A DNA stretch of 64,000 bases from Ascaphus truei (GCA_036426205.1 CM071568.1:51062040-51126039), one strand, 5' to 3'. Positions 42,861-54,774 are shown, counted from the first letter of the stretch. The notes: generated by a model from the letters alone, not told the origin. Program-made: numbers and translations.

Positions 42861-43610
42861 CGTTATATATTCCCCCCCCCCCCCACAATACACAAATAGG
42901 TAAAGCGGTTATACTAAGAGTGATTGTATATTTTCTAAGGAAAACAATTTACACAGATACGTTGTTTCATTTTGGAATACACTTTTAGATAGGGTTGCTT
43001 GACAATATGGACTTTATGGAATATACAGTTAGAATTATTTTCCTATAGTAAAAGTCATTGTGACATTTTAATTTTTTTCTAGATACATACAGTACATGCA
43101 TTTGTAACTGGGATTGTAAAAATCTGTTTTAAGTTTTGTATGATGAAAGTTAACTGTGCCATAAAAGAACATGATCACTAACATCTGGATAAATATGAAG
43201 TAGGGGGATTGCCTCCAGGCAGGATCAAGCATTCTGATTGACAGCTACCTTTATGTAACCATTTTACTGATCTTCCCCTTGCATTCACAGAGGAAGCCAT
43301 GTGTTTGTTAGTTTAAAGGTGCACTTCCTTGAAGGGCCATAATGTGCCAATGGCAGTGACATGTTCAAGGGGTTACATCTGGGTGATTAATGTCTTCTGT
43401 ACAAAAATGAGACACTTCTAAGTATTTTTAGATGTTTTTAAAGTTACTTTGTAAATATATGGTAGCTTTCTTCTGGATTTTAAGGGAACTCGTGTGAATT
43501 TTTCAATGCACAGTAAGATCCCATAGGTGAATGGGACATTTGTCTCATCAAGACTCTCAGTCCATTTGTGGGAGTGTTCAAAAAATGATTAATAACCAGT
43601 ATAAATGTTT
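42861..43610. other. no recognisable feature
   Basis: AT-rich DNA. Nothing recognised. Confidence 0.5.
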
Positions 43611-43810
43611 CTGAAGGAGTAGCTTAGTGGTAAAAATGCATTTAACATCCCACAGTCAACTCTCCCAGTGACCTTGGGCAAGTCAATTTTTCTCCCTGTG
43701 CCTGGAACATCAAAGTTAGACAGTAAGCTCTTTGGGTCAGGGACTTCTCGTGCCTGGAACATGCAATTGGACAGTACTAAATATATTGTCAATGCCATAT
43801 AAGAAACAAT
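43611..43810 (+). mobile_element. MIR-like SINE with L2-type tail
   Basis: A decayed tRNA-like head (AGTAGCTTAGTGGTAAAAATG) is followed by the clear core-tail string AGTGACCTTGGGCAAGTC, then TCCCTGTGCCTGG, then a 'GTAAGCTCTTTGGGTCAGG' tail. This is the best SINE in the window. Confidence 0.75.
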
Positions 43811-44941
43811 ATTATCAATCAAATTGCTGATCTTTAAAAGAACTTGCTTGCTTTCAGCCTACATCTCTATTGCCCCATAGACAGACTTCAGAAAGGGTTC
43901 CCCAAGAACTGCTCTCCTCTGAAGAGAACCAATGTACTAAGGGTTAAAATCTGGGATTGCTTGCTGCTATGTGTTTCATCAGCCACACCCTCTGCAGTAT
44001 TTGACTAGACAAAGGAATTTCAAGACCCAGCAAAATTCATTCAGAACCCCTTCAACCTACATCTGCATCATCCCAAAAGCTGACAGTCCCAACGTTTGCT
44101 GCCGTTCACTGCTTGGTTATTGAGTTGGGTAAAGTCTTGCAATATATAAAAAATAGTGATAAATGGAGATGCTAAATATCATTTGGTATATATTTGCTTA
44201 ACACACCCATGAACATTTGAATAAACTATTTGGACATAATACTCAATTCATTAAATTAATTTCCTATTGAAACTATTGAAACTATATTTGTTATCATTTA
44301 TATTAATCCTCAATGGCTGACATAAAATGACAAAATGTGTCACTATTGATGGATAAATCTTGGGAACAAAATAGGCAAGCAGGAGATATATAAGCACATG
44401 TATTTGGGTATATAAGACCCCTATCATCTCTAGAACAAAGGTTTATAATACAGAAAGAATACATGTGTATATACACAAAGGACTATCACTGTATATAGTA
44501 TAGCAGTTTAAGAGACTATCGTCATGAGAAATATATTAGTGCAAGAGCACTAATCACCAGTCAAAACTTGCTAATGTCATAATGACATGATTGATGAAAA
44601 TCAAGGTAGCCCACTAATAATGATATATAGAAATGATTATATGTTTAATAAAACTATGACTTAAGATCAAACTCATTGACCAAATAGACCACAAATGCAG
44701 AAAAATTATCACGCATCATATAATGGAAGAGATGATAATATTCTAAGCAAAACTCAAACATTCCTAAGGTAAAGCTCAGGAAAGGCATGATGACAGGATT
44801 AATAAGAAAATGGCACATACAAAAAGATATTTAGTCACCCTGTATAAGATTAATCAAGGAAGAAAGACGTGATATTCAATCATAATGATTAAAGGGGTAA
44901 GAGGACAGAAACCACTTTACAGAGAGATATCAAGATAAATA
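43811..44941. other. unassigned DNA
   Basis: AT-rich. It lies 3' of the minus-strand PLE coding fragment at 44,942, so part of it may be PLE untranslated sequence. Nothing specific can be shown. Confidence 0.4.
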
Positions 44942-45145
44942 TTACAGGACCCACTTGAAACAAAATTGAAAGAAAGTAAATTGAATGCCACGAGTTCTAT
45001 ATGAAAGAACCTTGTACAGTAGCATAGATAATATTGAACACATGTTAACAAAATAATTATTTTTTGTACAAAATGCGTCAACTCCTAATCCATATTGATA
45101 CCTTTCGGAACTAATGTGTCTAATGATAAAATCCAAAACATTTTT
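44942..45145 (-). pseudogene. Penelope-like C-terminal fragment, minus copy
   Basis: The minus strand encodes FWILSLDTLVPKGINMD in short broken frames. This matches the well-known PLE C-terminal pattern (E-x-W-I-x-x-L-x-T-x-x-P-x-G-L-N). It is only about 20 codons, with a stop soon after and 3' sequence beyond. It is arranged head-to-head with the plus-strand copy starting 20 bp away. Confidence 0.65.
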
Positions 45146-45165
45146 GGTCTGAAACTACCTTACAA

Positions 45166-45262
45166 ATGAGAAATGTTTTGGATTTTTACATTAGATACAT
45201 TAGCTCCAAAAGGTATCAATACAGAAGAAGTTTTTGATTGCACCATCAGGGATTTAGTTTCC
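45166..45262 (+). pseudogene. Penelope-like C-terminal fragment, plus copy
   Basis: Encodes MFWIFTLDTLAPKGINTEE, the same PLE C-terminal block as the minus copy but diverged. It continues with VFDCTI before losing similarity. No endonuclease or RT remains. Confidence 0.7.
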
Positions 45263-45922
45263 TATTTTTATTATATTCTGAGGAAACCACATAACATTAT
45301 ATTACTATGCAAAAATAAACTGCATTCACTTGGATGCAGGTGCATTGATATAAACAAAACATGGTGTGGCCATGGCTCACGATGATAGGTTTGAAAAACA
45401 CTGGCTTAGAGGGTACCTGTACTGTAGTGATCCTTTTCTAAAGAAACAATAAAGATTTCTGACAAAATCTACCAAACCAAGTCTAGATCTAGATCAAATA
45501 AATATGTCTAGGTCAAATATCTCTTGATTAGTCAAGCAAAAACTTCAACTGCGGAAAAAGTAAAGCAAGAGAGTGAAGATACCATTTTTTATCATGACTG
45601 GTACTGACTTGAATGTCAAACGATACATTTCCTTTACTTTGGTCCCAGTAATTCACAAGAAGGAGAAAATAGAGCTGGGGAAGATAAAGAAGATGGACTA
45701 GACACTCTGGTAGAATCTATTATACCAGGAAAGGGGTTAATTGCTCCATTCCATGTACAAAACAGATTTACAGCTATTATTTAGACAGTAAGCTGGCCAT
45801 ACCAACAACCTGAAGCTGGTGATAATAAAAATATATGTTTTTGAGCAAGACCTAGGGAAGTGAAAACCTAAGCTTACTTATATAAATTAGAATGTACATG
45901 TTGGTTGATAAAATACTACAGC
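45263..45922. other. no recognisable feature
   Basis: AT-rich DNA. Nothing recognised. Confidence 0.5.
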
Positions 45923-45927
45923 GGCAA

Positions 45928-46490
45928 TAAAAAAGACTTGTGCCGAGGTATGCAAATAGAGACAGTTTAAGGTGAAATTAACATATGGCTTTATTGAGCC
46001 TGTCCCTTTAAACAGCACAGCAAACAAAAATATACAAAAACAAGAAACACCTATCCTTTTGTAAGAGCTAACTTACTTCCCCCAATCCCTCTCTTCCAAG
46101 ACTGGAAGGATAAGCCTACCACCCCAAAGTCTCAGCGGTACCTTAAAGCAGATGGCCCTTCAGCTCAGTGGTGTACAGGTTTCTTAGTGTGTTTAAGGGT
46201 CCAGCCTCTGGCAGGTTCCTGCATCCTCTATGTCCAGGAAAAGAGGTCTGGTCCCCTTGTGTCTTGCTGTCAACACACAGTTCTCCTGTGTATTCAAGAC
46301 CCTTCTCCTCATGTCAGAACCCTTATGTGCTGAGGAAATTTTATTTCCTGTGTCTCAAATGAGGCTTTTTACAGAGCTCTCATTAGTCCAGGTGGAGACT
46401 GGCTAATTAAGTGGCTACAATTAACCAGCTCCATGTTGGATTCAGAGCTCTGAGGCAGCTTTATCCAAACAGGGATAAGTCCCTGTTACA
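45928..46490 (-). mobile_element. solo LTR, family 3
   Basis: GGCAA occurs on both sides (45,923-45,927 and 46,491-46,495), a perfect 5-bp duplication. The minus strand begins TGTAACAGGGACTTATCCC, has an AATAAAG near the 3' part, and ends TCTTTTTTA. The end is TA rather than CA, which is atypical, so the 3' boundary could be off by a few bases. No internal region. Confidence 0.7.
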
Positions 46491-46495
46491 GGCAA

Positions 46496-48375
46496 CACAT
46501 TCCTTCCATGTCACAACGACGACCTTACAACATTGTCACAGAAAATTGGATTGGAGGTCATGTGATTGCATGTGTAGTGATTGAATTATCTCAATTCACC
46601 CTATGACACCAGGAACAAAAAATAGTCTCTTTTTTTCTAATGTAGATAGACCACAGAGATTGAACTGCAGTCTCAATCTCCCTTGGACTCCAGCAAATCT
46701 GACATGCAAATCTACTGTATGTACTGTAGGTCATAAGTGCCCTCAGCACTGTCATCATTAGGGGACTGAAGTGGTTACATGATATTTCCAGGAAAAGAAT
46801 TCCGTGAATAAGAGACTGAGTTAATATAAGAGGGTATGAGTCTCTCAAATGCACCAGCCGTTTTTTCCCTGCCATAAAACTGGTGACACCTAGGTGGTGA
46901 CGATCTTCCGAGTTGGTGACTAAACGATCGCTTGTGGTAGTGAACACCTACGGTGAATAGACTTTGAGGGTGATCCACTTCTATTTTGATCCCGTTCACC
47001 ATTCTTGCCATATTGACATGAGCCTGGCTCAATTATGCATATACATAGGACTTGTGTTTATATCTTTACTTCTAGTCTAATCCATTGTACTTTATTGTTT
47101 TAAATAATATCTATGAGTAACATTGACTAACAGGCATTTAAATTTATCAGAGCTTGCATTTCTGTGCCAGATTATGTCAAAGACACTTTCAACCAACACG
47201 TCTATAAAAAATGGAAGTACATGTGGGAGCGTTCCAGAGAATTGTAAGTTATCAATTCACTTTGAAGGGAAGCCAAACTCAGTGCAAGTAGTAGAGCAGT
47301 CAGATTCTTGACTTTAAGAACATTTTTTTTATGGGAATGGGTTAACCTTTTTGTTGACGAGGACCCATGTGCTCTTGCGATTGTGCATTTTGAGATTTTA
47401 ACTTAGAAATAGGTAGCTGTAATTGTTCTGCCATAAACATATACTGTACATGGTACACTTTTTTTGCAGGTGGTTCTGGAGCATGTAACTGTATGTAACA
47501 AATCTAACATTCAAAGGAAACGTATTTTAAAATTGAAATAGTCAGTGCAATTGTTTTACTGTAGCTTCAATTCATAATGTGAATACAATTTTGCACCATG
47601 AAAGACACTTGGCTTGTCTACAATGGTTTTTTTCCAGCATTAGGGAAACATTTCAGTCATTATTTTAAAAAGTCTTCCAAGGAAAAAATGGTGCTAAAAA
47701 CCTCTGTTGCTCACTATACTGACACTTGGGTAATTAGCACTGTAAAAAAATAACTGATTGATTGAAGCAAAGAGAACTATTGTAAAGTACTAAACAGTCA
47801 TTTATAGGCACTTTACACGTCATTATTAATGTTCACAACAATAAAGGATGAAGAGAACACATTTTTGTGGGATGACCAAAAATGTAGATGATATATTTAC
47901 TGATTTGTTTATTAAATCTACTGCCAACAATAATATTTTGCATTTAAAGACAATTAAATGTTAATCAGTTAAATGTTTCCCCATTCTCAAATTCTTAGGA
48001 GAAGAGTTAACAATAATGAGGAGCTCTGTTAAGAAAAGGTGCAGAATACAGATGTAGCCAATGTAATTGCAACAAATGGCGCACTGCAGCGGGAGATTCA
48101 CAACATGACAGCCGGGCGAAGCACCATTAAAATTGTCTTGAATCAGCTGCATGGGCGAAGCGGGTGGGGCTACCAGGCCATTCCACACACGGGAGTGCAC
48201 CACAGATTACTATTATATTGATTACACATACACATTGCTAGAACTTTTGGCACCAAACCTTCTTACAAAACAGCTAAAATTGTTCAAAATACACTATATT
48301 TTGACAGCATAGCAGCCATGTGTTAACATTCTTTTTTTTAAAGATTGAACAAATTTCCAAAACCAAATTTACATT
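46496..48375. other. no recognisable gene
   Basis: AT-rich. The minus-strand open frames at 46,591-47,032 have no recognisable domain. 48,050-48,220 is GC-richer, with a CAGATGTAGCC start and small complementary pieces, possibly a decayed MITE. Confidence 0.45.
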
Positions 48376-48479
48376 GTTACATGAGGTTGAAAAAAGACGT
48401 ATGTTCATCGAGTTCAACCTACAATATGTTCAATTTAGAAGACACATACTTAGCCTACATTTATATTAATTAACAATTA

Positions 48480-49904
48480 AGCGATTACTATACCAAGACA
48501 AATTTCCCTAGCCAATTCCAATCTGGCTTTCGCCCCAAACACTCCACCGTAACTACCCTGCTAAAAGTTTGAAATTAAATCCAGTGTGGAATAGAACGGG
48601 GACCACTCACTGGTGCAGTATTCCTAGATTTTGCAAAGGCTTTTGATACTGTTCATCATGCTATCCTGCTTAACAAACTCCAGAGCTCTGGAATAGGGAA
48701 GCATTCTTTAAACTGGTTTCAGTTCTACCTATCAGGTAGATCCCAACATGTGTCCATCTAAGGCTCTAACTCCAACCCCCTGGATATCACCTGTGGTGTC
48801 CCGCAAGGCTCTGTTCTGGGGCCCCTACTCTTCTCAGTGTTCATTAATGATCTTCCCACAGCTTGTAAGGAAGCTTCAATGCACATGTATGCAGATGACA
48901 CAATCATATATGCACACAGCCATAGCCTCTCTGACCTTCAACACATACTTCAGTCTGACTTTTTGAGACTCGAAAACTGGATTTCCCAAAACAAACTGTT
49001 TTTAAACACTGACAAGACTGTAACAATGGTATTTGGGACCAAGACTAAATATTTAAAGCTGCCAGCGACTGAGCTCCAGATTAGAACCAACGCTAACACC
49101 ACCCTAACCCCTGTCACAAGTTTTAAATACCTGGGCATATGGTTTGACTCCCACTTAACATTCGGGATGCACATTGATACCCTGACAACCAAGACCTATG
49201 CCAAACTAGGGGTACTTTACAGGAAAAAATCCTCCCTAAGTCTCCTGGTCAGAAAGCGTATTGCACAGCAGATGCTAATGCCAATTATTGACTATGGAGA
49301 CATAGTATATGGCTCTGCACCTCAAACCCACCTTAGCAAACTTGACACCCTCTATAATTCAATTTGTCGTTTTGTTCTCCAATGCAACTACAACACACAT
49401 CACTGCAAAATGCTCAAAGAACTAGATTGGTCATCACTCGAGTCTAGGCGCAATGTTCACCTTCCTGTCTTGCCTTTAAATTCTTTATGGGCAAGCTACC
49501 CAGATATCTGATCTCATCTGAGATCAGACTCCAAAAGACTGTTCATGGTCCCAAGGCTCAACAAAGTATCCGGACGTTCCTCCTTCTCTTACTGTGCACC
49601 CCAAAACTGGAACAACCTACCACAGACTTTCACATCCACCACCAGTTTAAGTTCTTTCAAATCTAAGGCTGTCTCACATTTTAATCTGGTCTGTAACTGT
49701 TTCATACGCCCATAATATATATTTTCATTAACTGTGCATGCAAAGTCTTGTATATAATGTATACCCTGTTCATTTATGTAACTGTATTTGTAACCATGTA
49801 TTATTTGTCTTAACTCTGTGCCCAGGACATACTTGAAAACGAGAGGTAACTCTCAATGTATTACTTCCTGGTAAAATATTTTATAAATAAATACATATTT
49901 ACAG
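48480..49904 (+). mobile_element. Rex1-like LINE, 5' truncated
   Basis: Plus-strand LINE inserted in opposite orientation into CR1-like copy B. It enters in RT at FRPKHSTVTTLL and ends with a stereotyped 3' UTR, 'GCCCAGGACATACTTGAAAA', then GAGGTAACTCTCAATG, then an (ATAA)n tail. The 3' end and protein pattern are those of Rex1/L2-type elements. The exact clade would need a tree. Confidence 0.8.
48495..49700 (+). pseudogene. Rex1-like reverse transcriptase
   Basis: Blocks in order: GFRPKHSTVTTLL, VFLDFAKAFDTVHH (first catalytic Asp), GVPQGSVLGPLLF, MYADDTIIYAH (catalytic YADD), LNTDKTVTMVFG, SFKYLGIWFDSHL, LMPIIDYGDIVYG, and CRFVLQCNYNTHHC. 48,837-49,511 stays open for 224 codons, so the copy is fairly young. 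Frameshifts occur near 48,570, 48,760 and 49,470. It is non-functional because the N-terminal half is missing. Confidence 0.85.
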
Positions 49905-50574
49905 TATTTGATACAGAGGAAGGCAAACATAAAGTCCCAGTGGAACATTATCCAATGATGATGTCTCAAAAAAAATTCCTTCCTGACTCCAATAATGTCA
50001 ATTAGATTTCTCCCTAGATCAATAACTTTCCCATGTTTACTTATTTGGTATATCCCTGTATACCTTTCCTTTCTAAAAAGATGTCAAAACTTTTTTATTT
50101 ATTTTTTTAAAGATATCTATTGTATCTGCCATCACAGTCTCCATGGGTAATGAATTCCACATTTTAACTGCCCTTACTGTAAAGAACCCTTTCCTTGTTG
50201 CTGGTAAAATCTCCTTTCCTTCAACCTTAAGGGATGTCCCATGTCGTTTGTACAGCCCTTTGGATGAATACAGTAGTTCTGTTGAAAGGTCCTTGTATTT
50301 ACACCAATATATATTTGAATATAGTTATCATATCCTCTATTAGACACTTATTTTCTAATGTAAACAAATCTAATTTAGCTAGCCTCTCCTCATATATCAG
50401 ATTTCCCATTCCCTTTATTACTTTGGTGGCTCTTCTCAGCACTTTTTCTAATTCCATAATGTCTTTTTTTATGGAGTGGTGCACAAAATTGTACTCTACA
50501 TTGAAGGTGTAGGCTTACTAATGTTTTATATAGGGGCACAATTATGCTTACTTCCCTTCCATCCATTCCCCATA
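49905..50574 (-). pseudogene. CR1-like ORF2 C-terminal part
   Basis: The minus strand carries a DIMELEKVLRRATKVIKGM block and a YEERLAKLDLFTLENK block, the CR1 C-terminal signature (RRATK...YEERL..L.LF.LE). It then has the RNF/MVTPH-type end and 3' UTR. The frame is broken in several places. Confidence 0.75.
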
Positions 50575-50576
50575 TA

Positions 50577-51509
50577 CAGCTGCGCCAGCCTTTATTTTAA
50601 AGCCTCACACGCAGTACCGCTCTGAATATCGGATCATGACACGCTATGTTTTCCAACCGTATAGCAATTGACTCGGGTTTCTATCAGTTTTCTATCGTGC
50701 GCAGAATCCATTTATCGGGCGCTGAAAATTGCATTTAAGCGTTGTCTGCAATACTGTCTAGAAACTCAAGTGGGCGATCGCGAGCTGTTGTCTTAAAAAT
50801 CTAATAGCAATTCAACCTACACAGTACAGCCGCACAGTTCTGCAAGTCTGTGTGTACTGTACAGTAATTGTAATTTGAAGATTTATATTTGAAGCACAGA
50901 TTAACGTTACGAGTTCATACTGTATACAGTAGTCTGAGGCTCCTTAGCCATACACATAAAAAATATGAGGACACATACAGTGGCGCCCGAGCTGAGTCTT
51001 ATTCGGCCGCCACCGCAATGCGCGGGAAGACGCGGCTTGTTTGTTTTTTCCCGCTGCGTGCCGCGCGGTCACGCGGTACAGGGTGCGCGCGCGCGCGTGG
51101 CACGCGTGCCCAGGGCTCCACGAAGGTGGTGGCGGGGTAAGGGGGGATGTGGGAAGGCAGAGGGGGACCCGGGGGACCCGGAGAAACAGATACAGAGGTC
51201 ACGAGGGGAGAAGAATGACCGGGGAAGATCCGGCTGGCGCGCGGCCAGGTTCGGGGCCAGCCGAAAACAGCCGCGGGACAAGACGGGTGAGTATGAGACT
51301 CAGCTTGGCCGCGACAGTACAGTACTGTATACAGGATACTAAAGTGAAAAGAAGTACAGTATTACAAAAATATAACGTTGCGTCTTCCGCTCATGCGGAT
51401 TGGAAGCTTGTTGAAATGCATACTGGATGCACCATTTATTGCGTGTGGCATTCAGGACATGCAACCACAATGCCCCCGAGAAGTTTTAGAATAAAGGCTG
51501 GCACAGTAG
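50577..51509. mobile_element. TA-flanked nonautonomous DNA transposon E1
   Basis: Inserted at a TA in the LINE, judged from copy A where the site is uninterrupted. Terminal repeats CTGCGCCAGCCTTTATTTT and (inward from right) CTGTGCCAGCCTTTATTCT. The left interior has CTATCG motifs. The right interior (51,000-51,300) is very GC-rich with a (CG)n run, perhaps a further insertion. Boundaries are uncertain by about 4 bp. Confidence 0.7.
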
Positions 51510-51568
51510 TAATGCAAGATAAGATCTTGTTTGCCTTTGGGCATTGTTTCTAAGCCTGCTGTCTATAA

Positions 51569-52316
51569 GGCTAAGGCCCCGCTGCCTCAGACCACGTGCC
51601 CGCACTGCAGACAGACGGCGCGTGGAGAGGCACTTGTGGCTTTTTCTGGTCCAAAGGGACCATTTTTGCGAGCGGGGGGGAGGGCGTGGCCAAAATGGTT
51701 GGGAGGGCGCGGCCATGATGTGGGGGGGCGCGGCCATGATGTGAGGGGGCAGGACCGCCCCTCAGCCGTTCAGCCCCTCAACCATGTATTGATAGACACT
51801 GTCTAAGTTGTTTGATGTTGCATTTATTTAATGAATGTACATGTTGTATACAACCACTCCATAATAGCTCAACTGTTCAGCCCCTCAGCCCCTCAACTGT
51901 TTAGCCCCTCAACTCCTCAGCCGCTCACATACACAGACAGGCACTCACGCACTCAGGCACACACATACACACACACAGACAGGCACTCACGCACTTAGGC
52001 ACACAGATACACACACAGACAGGCACTCACGCACTCAGGCACACACATACACACACAGACAGGCACACGCTGCTTTCCCGCCAAACTCTCCTCCCCGCTC
52101 CCCGAAGCCTCCCCTCCTCATTGGCTCACAGCCACACCACGTGACGCGTCGCCGCTTGGGATTACAATTCTCTTGAATCCCCTGCCGGCTGACGCGCCAC
52201 AGCGTGTAGTGAGCTGTGCAGCGAGGGGGAACTAGAACCGGCTCGGGAGTTTTCCCCTGCTGGTGGGGAACGCTCGTGCGGCCGCCCGCACCGCCGGGCG
52301 CAGCGGGTCCCAGCCC
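51569..52316. mobile_element. Harbinger-like nonautonomous element E2
   Basis: Perfect TAA duplication (51,566-51,568 and 52,317-52,319). The LINE reads CTATAAGCACTCC when the insert is removed, as in copy A. Ends GGCTAAGGCCCCGCTGC and GCAGCGGGTCCCAGCCC are imperfect inverted repeats. The interior has tandem CACACAGACAGGCACTCACG repeats. Confidence 0.75.
51925..52075 (+). repeat. tandem repeat of about 47 bp
   Basis: Three and a half units of ACAGACAGGCACTCACGCAC plus TCAGGCACACACATACAC, inside E2. Confidence 0.9.
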
Positions 52317-53154
52317 TAAGCACTCCTAAATTCTTCTCCCTCAAGGATTGACCTAATTTTGCCCCATTTAATTTGTAAGTCACCTGTTTATTCTTGTTTC
52401 TCAAATGCATAACCTTACATTTATCTGTATTAAACCTCATCTGTAAACAAAAGTTTATATGCTGCACACCAAACCTCATCTGCCATTTACCTGCTCAAGT
52501 TTACAGTCTATCCAAGTCCTTCTGGAGAGAAATTACATCCTGTTCTGAATTTACTACCTCACACAATTTAGGCCAAAAAGGCCAATCCGCAATTTAGGAT
52601 TTTTTTTTTAGATAAAGGGACATGCCTATGCTGAAAAAAGAGTACCGCTATGGTACCTTGCTGGGAGATATGCTACTGACAATACAAACTATATTTAAAT
52701 GAGTCCCATCCCTCATTTCCTAAATGAATTTCCATACCAATTATTTTGAGGTTATAAGCCTAAGGCACCAACCTAATGACTGGTATGGTGTCAAACCCAA
52801 CAGCGCTAGAAACCACCAGTGTTTTCCGCGGGAAAATAATTTGGACTGTTCTGCCCACCCTTGTCTCAGTATTGATCTGGGAGGTACTCCACTTACAACT
52901 TTAGCCAAACCTTAAAAAGGCTACATTTTTTACAATTCTCTGTTGCCAATCCGTCAACCAGTTTTCAATCGAGGTAAAATATTTTTACCAAGACCACTTT
53001 CCTTTATTTTGTACACTAACCTTTTATTTGGCACCGTATCAAAAGCCTTTGCTAAACCTAAGTAGACCAAATTAATTGCATTACCTTGGTCTAAATTCCT
53101 ACTTACCTCCTCAAATAAACTAATAATGTTAGTTTGGCATGACCTATCCTTCAT
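52317..53154 (-). pseudogene. CR1-like reverse transcriptase part
   Basis: The minus strand reads KDRSCQTNIISLFEEVSRN and YLGLAKAFDTVPNKRL (the catalytic Asp in YLDFAKAFD is Gly here), and later RFNTDKCKVMHLRNKNK. The GVPQGS and FADD blocks are broken or deleted between about 52,600 and 52,950. Non-functional. Confidence 0.75.
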
Positions 53155-53202
53155 AAATCCATGCTAACTATTACAGGTCTGTACTTCCTTGGTTGTAATC
53201 TA

Positions 53203-53482
53203 CAGGTGCAGCTACGAGTATTCTAACACTGCTTTGAAAAATCTGGGTCAATCTCCCAGTAATGCTGCAACATTTCTCTGACATTTCTGCAGAAAGACTA
53301 ATGGCCCATCTGATTAACACAGCAGGGATCCCTGGTCAGTTTGAATGGGACAGCCAGGGACCCCCGCTGTGATAATCCGATGGGCCATTAGTCTGTCTGC
53401 AGAAATGTCACAGAAATGTTGCAGCATTTTTGGGGTATTGCCCCAGATTTTCCAAGGCAAGTGTTAGAATACTCTGCACCAG
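53203..53482. mobile_element. TA-flanked palindromic MITE E3
   Basis: TA at 53,201-53,202 and 53,483-53,484. The host LINE is continuous across it. Ends CAGGTGCAGC...GAGTATTCTAACAC and CTGGTGCAGAGTATTCTAAC are inverted. The core is a palindrome around AGCAGGGATCCCTGG with GGCCATTAG arms. Related to 57,819-58,242. Confidence 0.85.
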
Positions 53483-53600
53483 TAGCTCCATTATTAAATG
53501 TAGGCACCACATCTGCTGCACACCAATCTTGTGGTACTGAACCTGTGGAAATCGAGTCCTTAAATATTAAAGAATATTAATATTTGCAAATCAACCTTAA

Positions 53601-53919
53601 AAATAAAAAAGAGTGCCTGGTCTTACGGCTATTTCCTAAGACACCATCTGGTGCTGGAAGACATAAGGTGTCTCTCGGCTCTTGAATGTGTTTTATGGAA
53701 TAGCTCTACTTAGTAAATGTACCCCTGCATGTTTTACGATAACTAATTTAGCACTAACAGCAAAACATGAGAAACAAATCCCAAAGATGGTGCTTCTAAT
53801 ATCCAGGAAATGGTAGCAATATAGCTAAAGTGTCCAGGACCTTAAGTGATAAAAGGAATCCATCCAAAATGCACTAATAATGTGTATAGAGTGGTATAGG
53901 GCTCACAATGAAGCCATAT
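53601..53919. other. no recognisable feature
   Basis: AT-rich DNA. Nothing recognised. Confidence 0.5.
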
Positions 53920-54230
53920 ATAGGGACCCAAGATGAACAGGACACACACACACAGCACAAATATGGGAATGAGCTCAAGAATTAAAGAACTCACCCCGTC
54001 TGGAGTGCCTAAGTGGTGATCCGTCGGTCCATAGGCTGGAGCACCGCAAATACCTCTACAAACACAGTGGCAATGAGAGAATCAGTCTGTTGGAGTATGC
54101 ATAAAAAACTCACGATTACACGGTCTGCGATGGTCCCGGAAGTGGCGTGCTTCAATCCGGTAGGTGAATGAGTAGAAAAGCAGGAAATGGTTGAGCAGTG
54201 CTCAACCATTTTCTGCTTTTCTACTAATTT
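53920..54230 (-). mobile_element. possible Penelope-like terminal fragment with hairpin
   Basis: Ends in a 55-bp hairpin (54,171-54,225). The body ('CACCCCGTCTGGAGTGCC', 'CCATAGGCTGGAGCACCGC') resembles PLE terminal regions. The class is uncertain. Confidence 0.35.
54171..54225. repeat. 55-bp near-perfect hairpin
   Basis: 27-base arms (AGTAGAAAAGCAGGAAATGG...) with a one-base loop and a single mismatch. Confidence 0.95.
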
Positions 54231-54774
54231 AGTACTAAACATAAATTGTATACAGTCCAAACCGTATTTCTGGTCAAAAAAGCCCTGAACTGCTGCTTTG
54301 GACTGTATAGATTTTACCTCTAAGTCCTGATCACTTCAACATTATATTTCCTGAAACATTGTTTTCAAAATGGTGCTTGAATCCTCATCCTAAAGCAGAA
54401 TGACCTTTAAATGTTGTGACATTTGTTGCTTTGGCATGTCAAGTTTAATTTTTGGACCTACAGTAAATGTGTAAAGCTATTAAATATAAATTCACTTAAA
54501 GGTGTTTTGTTGAAAATCACTAATTTACTAACAATGTATAGGCTAGTCAATGACTGTAAGTAGCATATACAGTAAGTAGACTATTAGCAGTTATCATTGG
54601 TAATGTACTCAGAGTAGACAATGGTTTTAGAGGGGAGGTGTTCCCTACCTGTCTTCTGGGTATGGGGGGATTCCGAGTCTCCTGTGTGAAGCTTGAGAAT
54701 CAGATCTGGAAGAAAGCAGTATAGGTTATCTCGGTGGAGGTATAGGGAAGTTAAGATATATAGGGTAAATAAGA
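54231..54774. other. no recognisable feature
   Basis: AT-rich DNA. Nothing recognised. Confidence 0.5.

Larger units (their letters stand above)
48376..53600 (-). mobile_element. CR1/L2-like LINE, copy B (four insertions)
   Basis: Minus-strand copy of the family at 22,510. Host pieces are 53,600-53,483, 53,202-52,317, 51,568-51,510, 50,574-49,905 and 48,479-48,376. The last contains the shared 3' end (TTTTTTCAACC, then GATGAACATACG on the opposite strand). Summed LINE sequence is about 1.8 kb, like copy A's about 1.9 kb. Interrupted by a Rex1-like LINE and three DNA transposons. Confidence 0.85.

Noticed and set aside
46591..47032. 118-codon minus-strand frame as a host exon
   Set aside because: No recognisable domain, no convincing splice sites, and the region is AT-rich intergenic DNA.
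50889..51553. Arg/Gly-rich frames as a GC-rich first exon with a CpG island
   Set aside because: The segment is inside a TA-flanked transposon inserted in a LINE, so a host exon is very unlikely.
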